64,000 bases of DNA from Coffea arabica (GCF_036785885.1 NC_092320.1:22321557-22385556), one strand, 5' to 3'. Positions 22,745 to 34,466 are shown, numbered from the stretch's first letter. Notes: a model not told the origin generated them from the letters alone. Translations and numbers: made by a program.

Positions 22745-25395
22745 ATGCAGTGAGTTTTTCTTGGCATTTTTGCATTGATGAAAGGCTTTAATTTTTAAAA
22801 CTTATTCCTTTGCTTATTCCTTATTGTTCTAGATATTAACTTTTGCTAATTTTACTAGGGTAGAAGAACTGTTTGATTTGTATTTATGATGCTATGAATG
22901 TTAGCTTCTTGGTTAGGAATTATGAGTAGAGTGGGAGAGAAATGCTTGCTAGCTCTCTCTCTCTCTCTCTTTCTATATATGTATCTATCTCTCTCTCATT
23001 TTAATAGTATAAGTCAAGGGCTTGAATCGGGACCTCTCACTTACACTCCCTCCCCCCTAGCCACCCGACCCATCCCTTCCCCATGCTTCCTAGTTCTTAT
23101 TAATTATAAGAAAATAAAAATGTTGTAATTTGTGTGGAATTTGCATCATAAAAATCCTGCTTGTTTTGGAGTTGGGGGCTGTTAGGACACAAGTTCTTGT
23201 TGTTTTGGCAATATTAATAAAGAGTTCTGAGTTATATTAGGAAAAATAACAGGGTGGGGTATTGTTGAATTAACATGGTTGTCTAGTTGTGATATTATGT
23301 TCCAGATCCATATTATTTGCTGTTTGGATGGATTTTTCTATTTGATCAAGGTGATCAATAGGATGTAGTTGTTGAAATGAATATCTATAATTTTTTTAGC
23401 TGGCATTTGAAATGTAAGCTTGGCCCAGTATTACAGAAGCGGGTGGAGTGATTTTGTGTGCTTGTGCTTGCTTGAGGAAGCGGCTGCGGCTAAACAGCTT
23501 AATTTAGTGAAATCAGAGGAAAGAAATACCAATCTTCATCACATGAATAATTTGGATTATTACTTTAAGGAAGTTTGCCTGATTGAATTAAATTATGCAT
23601 ACTGGTTTATATCAAATGCTAGTGGTAGAGATAATTAATAGGCTTATATAGTAGTTTGAAAAGTTTTAACTACATTGTTTGTACTTGCCTTAAAATTCTT
23701 GAGCTGCTAATTGACCATTGAGTATTGAAATTGTTCCTGTTGCCTAATGGTTCACCAACTTCATTTATTATGTTTTGCTTTTGCGTCTATATGGTTGTAA
23801 TCTGCTTAGTTTCTGTGCGTTTCCATATGGTACTTATATTTAAAATCTATCCAATTATGTATTTAAATCTATTTTCCAAATATTGCCTGTGAAGTTGAGT
23901 GATGGAATTTCAACTTTGGCTGTTTATAGAAAATATTTATTCTCTGAATTTAATTTGGTCATCTTTCCAATTACAGAACAAGGAAAATTTTTGGGATTTC
24001 CCTGTCCCTGATTATCATTAACATGGCTGCTATAATGGAGCGAGCTGATGAAAATCTCCTTCCATCTGTTTACAAAGAAGTCAGTGAAGCTTTTTCTGCA
24101 GGGCCATCTGATCTTGGTTATCTGACTTTTATACGCAATTTCATTCAGGGATTGGCTTCTCCAATAGCAGGTATATTAGCGATTAGTTATGACCGCCCTA
24201 CTGTTCTTGCGGTTGGCACTCTCTGCTGGGCCTTGTCAACAGCTGCAGTAGGTGTTAGCCAGTACTTTTTACAAGTTGCATGTTGGAGAGCAGTAAATGG
24301 TTTTGGACTGGCTATTGTGATTCCAGCACTTCAGTCTTTCATTGCTGATAGCTATGTTGATCGTGTGCGAGGGACCGGTTTTGGGTTTCTAAATCTCGTT
24401 GGTACTGTGGGTGGTATAGGAGGGGGAGCAATTGCTACAGTTATGGCTGGTCATCATTTCTGGGGTATACCTGGATGGAGATTTGCCTTCATGGTGATGG
24501 CAGCATTGAGCTGTTTGATTGCTTTTCTTGTTCATGCATTTGTTGCTGACCCAAGAAGAAGAACTACTACTAATCACGATACCAGCCAGGCTTTGTTCAG
24601 GTACAAGCTACTTCAACCTGTAACTTTGTGGGTGCTGAATTTGTTAGAAATCTCACTGTCTCCCACTGTATATTTTCTGCCTTCAAGTAGATAAAAGATC
24701 ATTTTGTACATAGTCATCAGTTGATGGTTTGCTGTGAAGCTTTCTCTCATTGCGTAATAATGTGATCTCCTTTCTGGTTAAGGGATGAAGTGATGGATAA
24801 GGGAAATGCTAACTCAGTGTCACTTTGGGTGGAATCATGGCAAGCAATGAAAGCTGTTACAAGAGTTCCCACTTTTCAATACATTGTGTTGCAGGGTATT
24901 GTTGGTTCACTGCCTTGGACAGCCCTAGTATTTTTGACGCTGTGGTTTGAACTAATTGGTAATCTTGGCACATGTGATACCCATTGTTTTTGCCTCTTGA
25001 CTTGTACTTTCTACAGATATGTTAAATAGGTTTTGTTTCCAATAATTACACCTTGAGATCCACATTCATTATGGCCCTTTCTTCATTGTTTCTGAAATTT
25101 AATTGGTTTGATTTCCTACTCTACTTTTTGAGGCATTATGCATGAATTATTGATTTGCCATGTGAACTTGGGAACTCAACCATGAGAACAGAGAAGTTGC
25201 TCATAGTGTGTTTAGGAGGAGATATAAGCAACATCAGGCAGGTTTCAGACCTAGCTGCATGATAGAAAGAATGCCGTCAAATTTAAGACAAATTTCTTGT
25301 CTTTCCTCCTTTTAAAACATCTAGGATGAATGAAAAATGCTCCCTTCCCAACCCCAGCTGGGTGCAAGGCTACCACCCTTCATTCACCACCAAAA

Positions 25396-25457
<62 letters not shown>

Positions 25458-26145
25458 GGGTTTTAGGTGCTGAAATTAATTGTAAGGTCTATTTGCTTGT
25501 TGATTCTAGCTTTGACATAGAGAATGCGTTGCAAATTTTTTGGCAGGTTTTGATCACAACAGTTCAGCAGCCCTTGTCGGTATCTTTGCTACTGGATGTG
25601 CACTGGGGTCTTTTGTTGGTGGAATAATTGCAGATCAAATGTCACGCTTGTACCCAAATTCAGGGCGCATAATGTGTGCACAGTTCTGTGCTTTTATGGG
25701 CATTCCATTCTCATGGTTCCTTCTGAGAGTTATCCCACAGTCTGTGAGCAGCTATTCGACATATGCTGCCACCCTCTTCTTGATGGGCCTTACTATTAGC
25801 TGGTGTGCTACTGCTACAAATGGTCCAATGTTTGCTGAGGTTGTCCCTGTGAAACATCGGACCATGATTTATGCATTTGATCGTGCTTTCGAAGTATCCT
25901 TTTCTTCTTTTGCCGCTCCTGTGGTTGGAATTCTTGCAGAAAAGATGTATGGCTACGATCCAAAATCTGTTGATCCTGTTGTAGGGTCCGGAAGAGAAGC
26001 CCTAGCTTTGTCAAGAGGGCTTTTCTCCATGATGGCAGTTCCATTTGGTTTGTGCGGTTTGTTTTACACACCTTTGTATTGGAATTTCGGGCATGATCGA
26101 GAAAATGCTAGAATTGCTACTGCAAAAGAAACAGAGATGATATGA
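22745..26145 (+). CDS. Major facilitator superfamily transporter (plant spinster-like/general substrate group)
   Basis: Four coding exons, 22745-22749, 23977-24600, 24783-24958 and 25547-26145, join in frame to 467 residues. The first exon supplies only ATG CA; splicing gives MQTRKIFGISLSLIIINMAA, then IMERADENLLPSVYKEVSEA, the hallmark of this plant MFS group (similar to Arabidopsis At2g18590/At4g36790, from memory). The first half ends IPGWRFAFMVMAALSCLIAF and VADPRRR. A cytosolic loop of about 50 residues precedes the second half (VLQGIVGSLPWTALVFLTLW, then SGRIMCAQFCAFMGIPFSWF). About 12 membrane segments are expected. The substrate is not known. Intron 1 (1.2 kb) holds a SINE remnant and intron 3 a long AT microsatellite. 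No frameshift or stop was found, so the gene looks intact. The tiny first coding exon is the least certain part. Confidence 0.88.
23008..23095 (-). repeat. SINE-like remnant in MFS intron 1
   Basis: On the minus strand, a block containing GGGTGGCTAGGGGGG (A-box-like) is followed about 25 bases later by GAGGTCCCGATTCAAGCCC, which matches a polymerase III B box. This A-box/B-box spacing is typical of tRNA-derived plant SINEs. A pure poly-A tail is missing; CT/GA simple repeat follows. Confidence 0.45.
25401..25453. repeat. (AT)n microsatellite in MFS intron 3
   Basis: About 26 uninterrupted AT dinucleotides. It is likely to vary in length between individuals. It lies well inside the intron, so splice sites are unaffected. 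Confidence 0.95.
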
Positions 26146-26935
26146 CAGTTTTATCAACATTGTTGGCTTTTTTTTTTCTTCTTTTTTGAAGCATTATTTT
26201 GTTAGCCAACTGAGAGATGAACTATTACATCATAACTGAAATCCATACTTTTACATCCTACATTTTGCATGATGTATTTAAACTCTATCATTGAGATCTT
26301 ATTCAAAACCGTATGATAGATTTGGTAATTTGGTAGATTTATCACTATCAACAGATGCAAGTCTGTTGCTCTCTGGCTCCGGACGAAACAGGGCTTCCTG
26401 CACATCTAGATCTGAGGGTGGCCTCTCTCGGCTGGATAATTGGTCCTACATCAACTTTGCTGCACTGCTGCAGTAAAACAAAAATAATCTTGCTGCTTGT
26501 CTGGAACGGTTGGTGGCCCGTAGTAGTTTCTGCGCCGCTAGTTTTGGCTACCGATTTTAAGAAACAAAATCTAGCCACTGTACTTGAGAATTGAAATCCC
26601 AATCAGGCATCCAAGTCTTAAAAGAGAGGAATCAATTTGGAGGTTGGAATACAAGTCAATGCTAAAGAAGATTAATGACTGTCAGCTGGAACCTGTAATC
26701 CATTGCTTAGAAGCCTGTCCTGATTCCCACAGCAGAAAATTATGGATGAAACATAATAGAGTGCCTAATAATGTACACTTGCATTCAAGTCTCCCTCAAG
26801 TAGCGCACAAGAAAAAAGGAGTTGCAGGATTATTGTGGGAAAATGTTAGATACTAGAAGACCATGTGATGAGATTAGACGTACATCCAATCCCACTAAGC
26901 ATTAGAATACAAGATCAGTGCTGACTTCGAATAAG
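26146..26935. other. MFS 3'UTR and convergent intergenic spacer
   Basis: Sequence between the MFS stop and the 3' end of the minus-strand RCE1 pseudogene. A frame of 90 codons at 26584-26856 has no recognisable domain. Nothing else was identified. Confidence 0.4.
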
Positions 26936-28057
26936 CTACATACATCTTGGAGAGTATGTCTGCCCAATATTTCCACCAACCATAGCCTCTCTCATTTTAG
27001 TGAAATAGCTTTGGGTTGTCTCTCAACTCTGCAGCAGCATCATGATTAAGAGGGTCTTTAGAATTTGGTTCCTACAGATAGAAAGGATAAGTTACTTGAA
27101 GAATGTGATCAAACAGTCAAATAAGTTCTAATCAAGAGTATTACCGTAAACAGATGATATTGTCCATAAATAACAGTATTGATGTTGAGGACAGAATTCC
27201 GGTCCCTTCGAAGTATGTTCAGGCAAATATTCCCTTCCAAACCAAATATAAGGAACAATTTGTATTATTCAGCATACGCACATTATAATTAGAAATTGTC
27301 CTCAAAGAACCAAGGGCTACACGAGATTATCAGGCTGCTAATTAGGATGGTAGGTGCTTACCCCCCCCCCCCCCCCTTTTTTTTCCTTTTTTGAGTTTAA
27401 CAAGTCAAGCTTTGGCTCCATAAAGACAAAAGAAATGGATAAAAAGGGGGGACTTCTGCAACAGGCTATGCCACCCAAACCAACTGGGAGAAGTGGCATC
27501 CGTCCCATCACAAATTCACAATACATAAGCACCTACAATGTCATGATCACATTTGGTTTACTCTTATTTCTTTGATAGTTTATCGGACGGAATCTAATTC
27601 ACACGCAAAAAAGAAAGAGAGAAACTGAAATAATTGAATAAAGGGAAGAACAATCACGACCTTGAGGCGAGTTTCATAGTCAAGCTGAGGCTTCATTTCA
27701 TTCTCGTAACGGGAACGAGTGACCACAACATACCTTGGTCTTGCACTTGGCTTTTGGCAGTTCATGAGGATAGATGCAGTAAACCTGGAAACTGAGCAGA
27801 AACTTGTGCCCCCAGGGGGGAAGACATGTTTGGTGAACACCTTGAAGCTTGTTGGTCGATCAAACTAAGAGAAAAACATAAGAATGCCGTTTACAAGAAT
27901 TATTTGAAATACAACATGAGAGACATATATTTAAGAAATTACTTACAGATAATATCCTTCAGCTGGCCAAATGGAAATTTCAAAGCTCATCAGATCATCC
28001 TTGCCACTGGGAATTTAATAACACATGATTTTGGTAGGGACGTCAGCTCACCAATGT
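26936..28057 (-). pseudogene. RCE1: Pseudogene of NEDD8-conjugating enzyme E2 (RCE1/UBC12)
   Basis: Four blocks match successive parts of the UBC12 fold. 28057-27947 reads LPKSCVIKFPSGKDDLMSFE and runs to GYYL. About 27840-27734 holds FQVYCIYPHELPKAKCKTK. About 27250-27145 reads [20 protein letters not shown] then [13 protein letters not shown]. 27071-26936 runs from EPNSKDPLNHDAAAELRDNP to the C-terminal YSPRCM. The NICLNILR segment holds the catalytic cysteine. Donor sites GTAAGT, GTATG and GTAAT remain at three boundaries, so it arose by DNA duplication, not retroposition. It is broken: an in-frame TAA at 26999-26997, a degenerate HPN region with a lost acceptor near 27250, a decayed exon start near 27840, and no N-terminal exons. 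Intact members attach NEDD8 to cullins. No product is expected. Confidence 0.88.
27361..27384. repeat. Poly-C/poly-T homopolymer tract in a pseudogene intron
   Basis: A run of about 16 C followed by 8 T. It is prone to slippage and sequencing error. Confidence 0.85.
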
Positions 28058-28134
28058 CTGTAGCATGAAAATGCAAATTAAAACCAGTCAACAGATGGCA
28101 GCTTAAAAGATAAGTGATAATCAACTGAGTATAG

Positions 28135-29490
28135 ACAGTATCTGGTGGCATGCAACTTTTTGTTGCTGACTTTTACTCACCAAAGAACTTTAAGAAAACT
28201 AAGATTGAGATCGACCGCCCTTCTGTAGAATTTCACAAGGCTGAGCTGACGGGATTTTGCAATGGCCTTTTCTGCGTGTATGTCAAACCATTGACAGTAT
28301 TTTTGTGGATTCCCTGGATTAAGAGGCACCAGGAAGTACCTGTTTCTCATGTCAAAATTGATCAGGAGGATATAGCCTATCGTAGTGATGATTACTATTT
28401 ACTATGGGTTTGGGTATGATGATAGTAGTGAACTATTGATGATTATAAGGTGGTAAGAATTGTTGGGGTTGTGGATAGGAATTGCCATCCTCTCTCTTTT
28501 AAGATATTTTGTTCAAAATCAAATTCTTGGAGAAGGCTGGTCTTCCCCGAGCTCCCATGTTTCCATTCTCTAAACCGTTTCTTTCTCACAAAATGGTACA
28601 GGAGTTCTGGTGTAAACTGCAAAGTGCTCTGCATTGGCTCATCAGCAAAACTGATTGGAGCTTTGATCTTGTTATCGTGGTGATTGACCTAAGAACTGGG
28701 CAGTTCCAACTGGTGCCACAACCTGACAATATGTTTAACGATCCTCTGAGGCATTTGGCACCGATTCAGGGTTGCCTTAAGAGTAGCTTGCAGGAGTGGT
28801 GCTGGACTTAGGGAGATTTGGTTGATAAGGGATTACGGGATTAAAGATTCTTGGACAAAATTATCTGTTGATGTGGGTGAACATTACATTATATCAGATC
28901 TTACCCTATTAGCATCATGGTTCAAAGCCGTGGTCGCAGTCACGGTCGCGGCCCGGAACGTTCGACATCAGTCTCGGCATATCGATCGCGGTCTCAGTGA
29001 AACGCAAATTTTAAAGTATTTAATATTCTAAAAATTGTTAATAATATAAAAAAAGTATGCTAAATAAAAATAATAAAAAATAGCAAAAGAAATGGCCGAG
29101 TCAATCCGTCACGGTGTAACTCGGTTGATTTCTCGTCTTGACTCGGGATAGTCAATCCGTCGCAGTGGCGTCTCGGCCGATTTTTCGACGAGTCAAGTAT
29201 TTCAGTATCATTTTATCACGGTATCGTATCGGTAGGAGCCGAGACGGTGACGACTCGGCCAAGTCATTACTCATTTCGGTCTCGGCCGAGACTTCGAACC
29301 ATGATTAGCATATGCAGAGGACAATAGGCAATGGCTTGTAGAGGAAAATTACCAAGAGTTTCTTTGGTACTGCACTGCCAAGAAATCAGTTAAGACATTG
29401 GAAGTTAGTCCTCTAGAATCAACAATCAAAGATGACATGCGGGTATTGTTGCTTTGCAAGTCTTGTCCAGCCTTGGGGAAGTTATAAAGG
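28135..29490 (+). pseudogene. F-box protein (FBA-type) pseudogene split by a hAT MITE
   Basis: Fragments in several frames align to the C-terminal F-box-associated domain. 28160-28420 carries LTGFCNGLFCVYVKPLTVFL then a WIPWIKRH segment, echoing the family pattern of SCNGLxC and LWNPSxRxxxxLP. 28450-28680 carries VVRIVGVVDRNCHPLSFKIF. About 28680-28800 carries VIDLRTGQFQLVPQPDN. 28810-28907 carries an IWLIRDYGIKDSWTKLSVDV segment, and 29312-29465 carries QWLVEENYQEFLWYCTAKKS. Frameshifts occur near 28410 and 28680, and a stop near 28810. The N-terminal F-box is absent; homology begins about 80 bases from the end of the RCE1 pseudogene. Intact relatives recruit substrates to SCF ubiquitin ligases. 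Confidence 0.75.
28916..29303 (+). mobile_element. hAT-like MITE, copy 1 (inserted in the F-box pseudogene)
   Basis: 388 bases with inverted ends CATGGTTCAAAG / CTTCGAACCATG, flanked by a perfect 8-bp duplication ATTAGCAT (28908-28915 and 29304-29311). Subterminal GTCNCGG and CGAG/CTCGG motifs are dense and the middle is AT-rich. There is no coding capacity. Removing it restores continuity of the F-box homology, which confirms insertion. A relative is at 59643-59957. Confidence 0.9.
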
Positions 29491-29860
29491 GATCAAGCGT
29501 TGTGCACCTAGCAGGCTTCAGAATTCGAAAGTAGTAAAAGAGGAAGGATTTGAAGATCACGGCTTGCTTTGTTGGCGCATCATTTCTGCTTGCAAGTGAC
29601 GATACAATCTGCTTGAAATTGATTGTTATGGGAGTTGCTTGGAACTTCGATTACACAATAAGATCATAGGAAGTTGTTTATTTGCATGTCGAAGTATGTT
29701 CACGTGTTTAAACATATTGTGATTGTGCTTTACTCGATGCCATTTATCTTTAAAATGCTTCATCTTTACTTTCTTTCCCATTAAAAGATTTTTTCTTTAA
29801 ATTCCAGCCCATCTTATGGCTAGGAAAGCTCTTCGTTGAACGCTTGTACTTGGTATAGGA
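29491..29860. other. Spacer, no gene seen
   Basis: Unrecognised sequence after the F-box pseudogene, which may include its former 3' end. No conserved frame. Confidence 0.35.
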
Positions 29861-29869
29861 TAGTTTTCC

Positions 29870-30346
29870 GGGTAACTTACATATAACCTCCCTATGATTT
29901 CGTTTATTGCCACATGACACCCCTAACATTTCAAAATATCTACTTCACCCCCCTATAATTTTATATAAAGTGGAAACTTGATGGAAAAAAGCCTATATAA
30001 TGTTATTAATTGAAATACTAATAGTGCCCTTACTTAAATGCTAAATCAATTGACATATTAGCTACCTTGTATAAAAACATAGAAGAATTACATGGATAAA
30101 TACAAAAATCGTATGGAGATAAAGTGGATATTTATACAAACTATAAGGATGTTACATGGATATTAAAATTTTATCACAGATGCTCTTAGAGCGTATTTGC
30201 ATTTGGTATAAACACTGTAACTGATTGTGCATTTCATTCATTTTTCACTTTACATAAAACCATGGAGGGTTGTGTTGCTATTTTGAAATCATAGAGAGGT
30301 CATATGCCATTATATAAAATTACAGGAGGTTATAAGTAATTTACCC
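29870..30346 (+). mobile_element. Mutator-like MITE
   Basis: 477 bases with ends GGGTAACTTACATATAACCT and its inverse finishing AAGTAATTTACCC, flanked by 9-bp repeats TAGTTTTCC (29861-29869) and TAGTCTTCC (30347-30355), with one mismatch. Terminal sequence is related to the Pack-MULE at 15568. The interior is AT-rich and non-coding. Confidence 0.82.
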
Positions 30347-30355
30347 TAGTCTTCC

Positions 30356-32340
30356 CCATCAATATGTTCTCTCTGTTTGTAGCAGCTGATTTGAATTAAT
30401 GCAATTTATTTGCTCAAAAAGTCCAAATGAAAAATCTTATTCTTTTACTAGTTGAAATCCCGCGATGCGAGAGATTTAGAGTGGTACAAAAATAATAATC
30501 ATCAGCTACATATAATTTGATATGCGTTAAAAAAAATATTGAAGAAATTTGTGGAAGACAGTTTTTATTTATATTCTCCCAACAAATACTGATTTTTTGC
30601 ATGTTTGTGCTTCCATCCAATTCCGTGTAGATGTGCTTCCAATTTTCTCTTTTTGGCCTACTCGAAAATATGAGGAAATAATGAATCAGCAATAGGTACT
30701 ATATAAGAAACAAAAGTGCAATATTCAAAAGTACATCACCAAAACGGTATATATGAGGACGAGTGTATGGAAAAATGTTTGAATCTAAGTATTGAAATTT
30801 TGAACCTTGGAAGTGAAGATAATATAAATGAGAAGTTGGAGTCTTCATCAGTGACTAGTGATTAATGCATGCTCAATGTGTGTGCATGAAATAAAAAATA
30901 CATTTATAGAAATTATATTGTAGGACAATTAATTTTACATTTTATATTAAATATATAAAAATTAATAAAATATTATTTTACATAGAATATGAGATGTCAC
31001 ATTGTATACCAGGAATATAACACCACCATGACTAGTGAATACTCCAAAAAAGCGCAAGGCGTCGAAGTTAAAATAGAGCAAAAGTTCATCACCTTATAAA
31101 ACTAAACTTCAAAGAAAACCAATATTTCATCTTCACAACTAAAGAAAAATATAATTCCATTATTACAAATCCCAAGATCTAACCTATTACAAAGTATAAG
31201 AAGCTACAATGAAAATAAGCTCACATAGCTAAAGTCTCAAAAATCACTGTATATAAGCTGTTCGTTCCTTCCTTATCGATCAAACTATATATAGCTATCC
31301 TATATCCTTACCTCCAGTGGCTATAGTTTATGCAAAATGTTAAGTATTGGGATGAGCAACGACTTTGCTTAATTAGTGTTCTATCTACTCATCCATCGGC
31401 CTGTGCAGGTTAGTATAATAATTCTTTTTCATAGAGAGCAGTAACTACTAATAGTACAAATATAAACAATCATAGCAATTCATTAACCAGTTGCAAATAA
31501 ACTTATACTAACTCAGTTGTGATTGATACAATTGCAAGAGACTAGAGTCGAGATGAGACTGGAATTAAAGGACCAATAAGTAAACAAATTGGAGGGTCAA
31601 TACTTGAATGTGGAAATGGTGAAGTTGAACAATACATTAGTTTAACGAAAAAAAATAGAAAGGATAAAATACATTAAAAACTTCTGTAGTTTGAAAAGAA
31701 TGTGCACTGCAAATGAATGGAAGGAGTATAACAACCATTCTAAACAAAAAGGGGAAGCTGCAAAAGTGTCTAACTTGACTTTATCAGAAGGGTTTTGAAA
31801 AAAGATCTGGCAGGTATATGTAGTAATGGAGCCATTGATGAAAATGTCATAAGTTATCAATTAGGATAACAAACCTAGTCTACCCAGTTAGAATGGCAAT
31901 AGAACACACAGTGAAAGAGTGGTAAAAGTATTGGGACATCGTTCATGTTAGATGGTATAAGCAGCTACATTGAGACTTGCATGAAATAGCTAAGTCTCTT
32001 CAATATTAGAAGTAGTACATAATTTTGTTTTAAACGATCTTCGCATGAAAAATTCCTTACTTGATCATTTTGTATGTCATTGGTCTAACCTATTTCCTTA
32101 ATCCAGCACTTTAATATTCTTACAATTGTGCATTTGACAGATTGAAGTTCAAAGAGGTATTAAAAAGCTTGAAGTTGATTTACAAGTGCAAAAGCAATGA
32201 ACGAGGTAAAACAGATAATCTTGGTTTTTTTGCATGACTTTATTTATATCTTTTAAATTGTTAATATAGTTTAACTTTATGATTAAGTAAGCACATCTTT
32301 ATGGAATGCCTCTCCTGATTTTGTCAAGCAAATCGCACTG
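30356..32340. other. AT-rich intergenic DNA, no gene seen
   Basis: About 2 kb with only short unrecognised frames (for example minus 30414-30692 and minus 31642-31860). No RNA gene and no well-bounded repeat was detected. Confidence 0.45.
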
Positions 32341-32350
32341 GACGATTTCC

Positions 32351-32450
32351 AGCAATCTTATTAATAAATATATCCTATTTATCAAAAATTAAGCACATCC
32401 AGCAATCTTATTAATAAATATATGCTATTTATCAAAAATTAAGCACATCT
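32351..32450 (+). repeat. Near-perfect 50-bp tandem duplication
   Basis: Two adjacent 50-base units starting AGCAATCTTATTAATAAATA differ at only two positions (TATCC against TATGC, and the final base). The low divergence suggests a recent event. Confidence 0.95.
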
Positions 32451-32828
32451 GTCAATGAAATTGAAGAGTTTGAAAGTGCACTTGGAATTAAAGCAGCATT
32501 CATATCTTTACCAAGTCCATAATTATAATTTTGTTCCTTAAATTATATATTTCATTATTAATTTTTTTAAGGACAATTATTATTTACTCAATATAATTAC
32601 TAGCTTTTTGCATGATTGTTTTAATAGCTGGATGGTGGAACATTTACAATGAAGAAACTCCTAATCTAAGAAAAATTGCAATTTAAATTATGAGTGGAAC
32701 TTGTACATCATCTAGATGTGAGAGGAATTGGAATGCATGGTCTATGATACATATAAAGCTTCAAACCTGTTGACATTTAAAAACTTACACAAATTAGTAT
32801 TTGTACATTACAATATGCTATTTAGTAA

Positions 32829-34466
32829 TGTTGGAAACTAAATCTAAAACCAAGAATCTGTCCAACCTACCCACTTATTTTGAAGGTTGAGTTGGATCAG
32901 TTGGGTGGCAAAAATCCAAATATTTCTTGGGAGAGTTGGATTTTTAGTTGGGCACCCATTGACCCAAATTAATCAAATAAAATTAAAATGAAAAGAATTC
33001 GGGACGATGAACTATTGTCTTTTATTTCCTGAATATTTTCCTATCATTTAGAGTCAACTAAAGTGTCAACTGTTAGAAGTTGATATATTTGTATAGTTGT
33101 TGTAGGCGTCTTCTGTTGTCTTTTTCTATTTTTTTCTTTTTCTTTGACATGAATTTTCAACTAATTAGCTCTATCACTTCATATCCCTCTGTAAATCATA
33201 GTTGCAAAATCTTTATCTTTTTTCTTTCTCTTTTTTGTTATCTTATGAATTGGAGCTTTAAATTGCGGGATCAAAATAAATTAATGTGTCTGTGTAATTG
33301 TATAAAGTAAGGCTGCAGGATCTCTTTCTTGCCACCGCAGAATTTGCATTGGCTAGAGGTTAGATATGAGTAGGGGTGCAATCAAGTCAAGCCGCTCGCG
33401 AGTAGCTTGCGAGCGGCTTGGTTAAAAGCTTGGATCGAGCTCGAGCTCGAGCTACTCATTACATTTAACGAGTCAAGTTCGAGTTCCAAAAATAAATACT
33501 CGAGTGCTCGAGTTTTCATATTATATTTATATTATATATTTTGAGAAAAAATTAATAGGTTTAGTTGAAAGCTCGAGCTCGAGTAGATCGGACTTGATAT
33601 TTACTCGAGCTTACTCGAGTTCAAACGAGTCGAGCTCAAGTTTAATTTTATTTTATTAAGTCGAGCTCGAGTCTCGGGCTTAATATTTACTCGAGCTTAT
33701 TCGAGCTCAAACGAGTCAAGCTCGAGTTTTATTTTATTTTATCGAGTCGAGCTCGAGTCCAAATTTATTTACTCGTTCGAACTTGAGCTCTAGCTTGAGT
33801 AGCACTGATTCTGATCGAGCTCGAACTCGAGTATGGTGCTACTCAAGTTCAACTCGGCTCGATAGTACCTCTAGGTATGAGGAACATCTAGACGAAATTT
33901 CAGAATTGGTGATGTCCCTACTTGTTTTCTTCTAACTTTCTTTTTACAAAGTTTTATTCCGAAAGCCACAAATGAATCAAATTCAATTTTTGGGACTAAA
34001 ATGAACCAATGTTCTTGAAATTTAAATTATCAAATACTTATTATGTAAGGATAATTTCAGAAACCCATGGTTAATTTTGGCAATTTTGACTTGATGTTCT
34101 TTAAGTTTTCAAAATTATATGACACTTTTCATTTTGACACTCGCTAAATCAAATGCAAGTTAGGTTAGGTTTCTATCCAAATAGTTTAAGAAGTAAGTGT
34201 GTGTTTGCATGTGTTAAAGTGTTTTAATATGTGAAAATATGTTTACGTGTCTGAAAAAATCATTTTGTATGTGTAAATGTGTGTGTGTGAGTATTATGTA
34301 TCAAAATATATAAAATAATATATTGGGTCATGTGGATTTTAGTTGACCTAATATGATCCAATCCAACATTAATCCAATCTGTAATTCAGTGGGTTGAGTA
34401 TAATTTATTTAAATAAAAATCTAATATCAATCGATTCAAAATCTGCCCAATCTACCCAATTACTAG
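32829..34466 (+). mobile_element. Degenerate relative of the outer hAT-like element
   Basis: The left part (32860-33000) matches 13890-14040 (ACCCACT...TTTGA...GGTTG, GGGCACCYATT). The right part (34185-34466) matches 18240-18614, including the TGTGTGTGAAAATAT track, ATATTGGGTCAT, the ATGANCCAANCC block and the CCCAATTACTAGG end. Candidate 8-bp flanks CTATTTAG (about 32821-32828) and CCATTTAA (34467-34474) differ at two positions, so the exact ends are tentative. Like its relative, it contains an inner CTCGAG-type element. No transposase seen. Confidence 0.6.
33371..33873 (+). mobile_element. CTCGAG-rich hAT-like MITE inside the degenerate outer element
   Basis: 503 bases beginning TAGGGGTGCAATCAAG and ending TCGATAGTACCTCTA, flanked by GATATGAG (33363-33370) and GGTATGAG (33874-33881), an 8-bp duplication with one mismatch. 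The interior is packed with GAGCTCGAG and CTCGAGTTC words. Same family as 14195-17728. Confidence 0.85.

Noticed and set aside
22955..22995. CT and TA repeats as a regulatory GAGA-type element
   Set aside because: They lie in an intron and are ordinary microsatellite sequence; nothing supports regulation.
23420..23638. 72-codon frame in MFS intron 1
   Set aside because: It has no similarity to known proteins and is fully contained in an intron whose splice sites are well supported.
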